A stretch of DNA of 64,000 bases from Oscarella lobularis (lineage: Eukaryota > Porifera > Homoscleromorpha > Homosclerophorida > Oscarellidae), in NCBI RefSeq assembly GCF_947507565.1, contig NC_089176.1:3038001-3102000 (forward strand). The letters run 5' to 3'. The notes under the pieces are model-generated. The model did not search any database. It was not told where the DNA came from and worked only from the letters and a program-made list of their open reading frames with translations. Shown here piece after piece: positions 60,201 through 64,000 of this stretch (position 1 is its first letter; each line of letters starts with the position of its first letter). A program made the position numbers and the translations under genes.

Positions 60201-63200
60201 TTGATTAACATGTTGCTCGGTGATCTGACGAAAGGAGAACGGCAAAAGATCATGACGATTTGTACTATCGACGTCCACGCTCGCGACGTCGTCAATAAGA
60301 TGATCAATCAGAAGGTGGAGAACGCGCAGGCGTTCGTGTGGCTCAGTCAATTGCGCCATCGGTACGACGAAACGGAGAAGCACTGTTTCGCCAACATCTG
60401 CGACGCTCAGTTCAAATACTCGTACGAGTATCTCGGCAATACGGCTCGTCTCGTCATCACGCCGCTCACGGATCGCTGCTACATCACTCTGACTCAATCT
60501 CTTCACTTGACGATGAGCGGCGCTCCGGCTGGACCGGCCGGAACGGGTAAAACGGAAACGACGAAGGACTTGGGTCGCGCTCTGGGCATCATGGTCTACG
60601 TGTTCAACTGTTCGGAGCAAATGGACTACAAATCGATCGGTAACATCTACAAGGGACTGTCGCAGACTGGCGCTTGGGGATGCTTCGACGAATTTAATCG
60701 TATCTCGGTCGAGGTCCTCTCCGTCGTTGCCGTGCAAGTGAAGACGATTCAGGACGCTATACGAGACAAGAAAAAACGATTTCTCTTTCAAGGAGAAGAA
60801 ATTAAAATGATTCCAACAGTAGGACTATTCATCACGATGAATCCCGGCTATGCGGGTCGCACGGAATTGCCGGAGAATTTGAAGGCGCTCTTCCGTCCGT
60901 GTGCAATGGTCGTTCCGGATTTCGAATTGATCTGCGAAATCATGTTGGTCGCCGAAGGCTTTCTCAACGCGCGTCTCCTAGCGAGAAAATTCATCACTCT
61001 CTACACTCTGTGTCGAGAGCTGCTATCGAAGCAAGATCACTACGACTGGGGTTTGCGAGCAATCAAATCCGTACTCGTCGTGGCGGGGTCCCTAAAACGA
61101 GGCGACAAGGGCCGCCCCGAAGATCAAGTATTGATGCGAGCACTTCGCGATTTCAATTTACCGAAAATCGTCACCGACGACGTGCCGATCTTTATGGGTC
61201 TCATCGGCGATCTCTTTCCCGCGCTGGACGTGCCGCGAAAGCGCGACATGGACTTCGAGGCAATCGTACGAAAATCGGCGCAAGACTTGAGTCTCCAACC
61301 GGAGGACAACTTCGTCTTGAAAGTCGTCCAACTCGAAGAACTTCTCGAGGTGCGTCACTCGGTCTTCGTCATCGGCGCCGCCGGCACGGGCAAGACGCAG
61401 GTCATCAAGACGCTCAATAAAACGTACGCCAACCAGAAACGACGTCCGCACTTGTGCGACATGAATCCGAAGGCGGTGACGCCGCACGAACTGTTCGGCT
61501 GCATCAATCCGGCGACGCGCGAATGGAAGGACGGCCTGCTTTCGACGACGATGCGCGATCTGTCAAACATCGCCAACGACAGCCCCAAGTGGATTGTACT
61601 CGACGGTGACATCGATCCCATGTGGATCGAATCGCTCAATACGGTAATGGACGACAATAAAGTATTGACGTTGGCAAGCAACGAGAGAATTCCGCTCAAT
61701 CCAAGCATGCGACTCGTCTTCGAGATCGGTCACTTGAAATACGCGACGCCGGCGACCGTTTCGCGTGCCGGCATTCTCTTTATCAATTACGCCGACGTCG
61801 GCTGGAATCCGTAAGGAATAAGCGAATGTTTTTCCCCTATGCCATCATTTTTCCTTCTCTTTAGGTTTGTTGCCAGTTGGATCGATAAAAGGGAGTTTCA
61901 GTCGGAGAAAGCTAACCTGACCATTCTCGTCGAACGATACGTTCCTCTTCTTCTGGACGTCTTGAAATCTCGTTTCAAGAAAATCACTCCCGTTACCGAC
62001 TTCAGCATGGTTCAAACTCTCTGCTATCTACTTGAATGCTTCCTCACGCCAAAGAACACGCCTCAAGACTGCCCGAAGGAATGGTACGAACTCTACTTCG
62101 TCTACGCCGCCATATGGGCATTCGGCGGAGCCATGTTTCAAGATCAGGTACGAAACAAACGTCGGGAAACGATCGTCTACAATTTTATTCTCTAGTTGGT
62201 CGATTATCGCGTTGAATTCAGTAAATGGTGGGTAACCGAGTTCAAGACGATCAAGTTCCCTTCTCAGGGAACCGTTTTTGACTATTACATTGACGACGAA
62301 ACGAAGAAATTCAGTCCGTGGTCGGAGAAAATTCCCAAATTCGAATTCGATTCTGAGCTACCTCTGCAGGTACGTAAACAGTGATTAGAGCAGTTTTTTT
62401 ATGTACGCAAGTTTCTTCGCGTAGTCGGTGCTGGTTCCCACGGGCGAAACCGTCCGTCTTCGCTATTTCATCGATCTCCTCATGGCGAACCGTCGTCCCG
62501 TCATGCTGGTCGGCAGCGCCGGCAGCGGCAAGACGGTGATGATCGGCGACAAGTTGAAAAACCTCGGCGAAGACTATCTCATCGTGACGATTCCGTTCAA
62601 CAACTACACGACGTCGGCGATGCTGCAGAACGTCATGGAAAAGCCGCTCGAGAAGAAGGCCGGACGAAACTACGGTCCGCCGGGCACGAAAAAGTTGATC
62701 TACTTCATCGACGACATGAACATGCCGGCCGTCGATACGTACGGCACGGTCGAGCCGCACACGCTCGTTCGGCAGCACTTGGACTATCGACATTGGTACG
62801 ATCGTCAGAAATTGACGTTGAAGGAGGTGCACAACGTGCAGTACGTCGCTTGTATGAATCCGACGGCGGGCAGTTTCACCATCAATCCGCGTCTCCAGCG
62901 TCATTTCAGCGTGTTCGCCGTCAGTTTTCCGGGAAAAGACGCTCTGCGAACGATTTACACGAGCATCGTGGCCGGCCATTTCAAGGTCATCAGCGCATCG
63001 AAAGCGATTTCCAAGATAGGGGATAAGCTCGTCGACGCGGCTCTGGAGTTGCACTCGAAAGTGGCGAGCACGTTCTTGCCGACGGCAATCAAATTTCACT
63101 ATCTCTTCAATCTTCGCGATCTGTCGAACATTTTCCAAGGGATTCTGTTCGCGACGAGCGAGTGTCTGAAGCAGTCGGGTGATCTCGTTCGACTGTGGCT

Positions 63201-64000
63201 TCACGAGGCGAGCCGCGTCTATCGCGACAAATTGATCGACGACAAGGACATGGACAACTACGATAAAATTCAACTCGATATAGCGAAAAAGAAATTTGAG
63301 GTTAGGGGGAGTTCTCACTGTCGCGTCGCGTTGGATGTTTTTCTTTTCTAAACGGCGTCTGTGTAGGACATGGACGAGGAATCGTTGAAAGGCAATCCGT
63401 TGATTTTCTGTCATTTTGCGACGGGAATCGGCGAGCCCAAATACCTGCCCGTAGCCGGTTGGGATCCCCTAAAGAAGACATTAGAAGAGGCGTTGGAAAA
63501 TTACAACGAAGTAAACGCGGCGATGAATCTTGTCCTGTTCGAAGACGCCATCGTCCACGTGTAAGATTAGGTCCAACTACTTTGAAAATAGCATTATATA
63601 GAAATTATTTAGCTGCCGCATTAATCGTATACTTGAGTCGCCACGAGGCAATGCTTTGCTCGTCGGCGTCGGCGGTTCGGGCAAACAGAGTTTGACGAGG
63701 CTGGCAGCGTTTGTCAGCAACTTGGAAATATTTCAGATAACCCTGCGCAAGGGCTACAGCACTGCCGACCTGAAGGTAAAAGCCGATTTCAGTAGCTCTT
63801 CTCGTTTCTTCACCCGGCTTCCTCCGTAGGTCGACTTGGCGCAGCTCTACATCAAAGCGGGTGTGAAAAATATCGGAACGGTCTTCATGCTGACAGACGC
63901 GCAGGTTCCCGACGAAAAATTTCTCGTTCTCATCAACGACTTGTTGGCGTCCGGCGAAATTCCCGACTTGTTTGTCGACGACGAATTAGAGTCCGTTATT
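54292..64000 (+). CDS. Axonemal outer-arm dynein heavy chain, DNAH9/11/17 type, 3' end outside the window
   Basis: ATG at 54292 opens [20 protein letters not shown]. The N-terminal tail shows conserved runs of this group ([40 protein letters not shown]), spread over small exons to about 57170, then large exons 57190-58220 and 58278-61814. AAA1 has the P-loop [10 protein letters not shown] near 60535 and CFDEFNRI near 60680. AAA2 has GAAGTGKTQ near 61375, AAA3 has GSAGSGKTV near 62515, and AAA4 begins with [11 protein letters not shown] near 63670. The coding region runs off the end in AAA4, so the stalk, AAA5-6 and C-terminus are missing. The protein is a minus-end microtubule motor of cilia or flagella. 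Reading frames on the opposite strand of the big exons are shadows. Confidence 0.9.

Overview
This window is eukaryotic and animal. Genes are split by many short GT-AG introns (mostly about 40-120 bp) and packed on both strands. The gene set is metazoan: a MyTH4-FERM myosin, an axonemal dynein heavy chain, a PHF10-type PBAF subunit, a lemur-tyrosine-kinase-like receptor, CTHRC1-type collagen domains, CCP/sushi arrays and an actinoporin-like protein. Compact introns, multidomain surface proteins, a TRAF-like RING family and an actinoporin-like gene suggest an early-branching marine invertebrate, most likely a sponge. That placement is inference.

Layout. 1-8 kb: the 3' end of an unrecognised gene, a small secreted-protein candidate, a small unrecognised gene, a RING gene on the minus strand, and a five-exon DDE integrase gene. 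8.9-22.5 kb: two tandem genes for large extracellular proteins with related N-termini. The first carries cadherin-like repeats, 13 CCP domains, an EGF domain and DNGxD-type Cys-rich repeats; the second is a cadherin-like type I membrane protein. 22.7-32.9 kb: a complete myosin-XV-like gene. 33.1-34.3 kb: an intronless PHF10-like gene, convergent with the myosin. 34.7-37.2 kb: a RING/TRAF-zinc-finger gene split by a 1.57-kb foldback transposon. 37.5-39.2 kb: an SLC15-like transporter. 39.7-42.7 kb: a collagen gene with four CTHRC1 domains and a fibronectin type II module. 43.0-43.5 kb: an actinoporin-like gene. 44.0-45.8 kb: a segmental duplicate of the PHF10/RING block, holding a broken PHF10 copy and an uninterrupted RING/TRAF copy. 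46.0-50.0 kb: a USP36/42-like deubiquitinase. 50.3-54.1 kb: a lemur-kinase-like receptor with a receptor-L ectodomain. 54.3 kb to the end: an outer-arm axonemal dynein heavy chain, cut off in AAA4.

The genes do not form one pathway. The points most worth following up are these: the transposon insertion that can be read against its own empty site in the paralogue; the four-CTHRC1 plus FN2 collagen protein; the receptor-L/lemur-kinase fusion with Gln in place of the beta3 lysine; and the two tandem surface-protein genes whose reading frames are only 13 bp apart. Exon borders were read by eye from GT/AG sites and frame continuity. Genes with many exons are given as overall spans.
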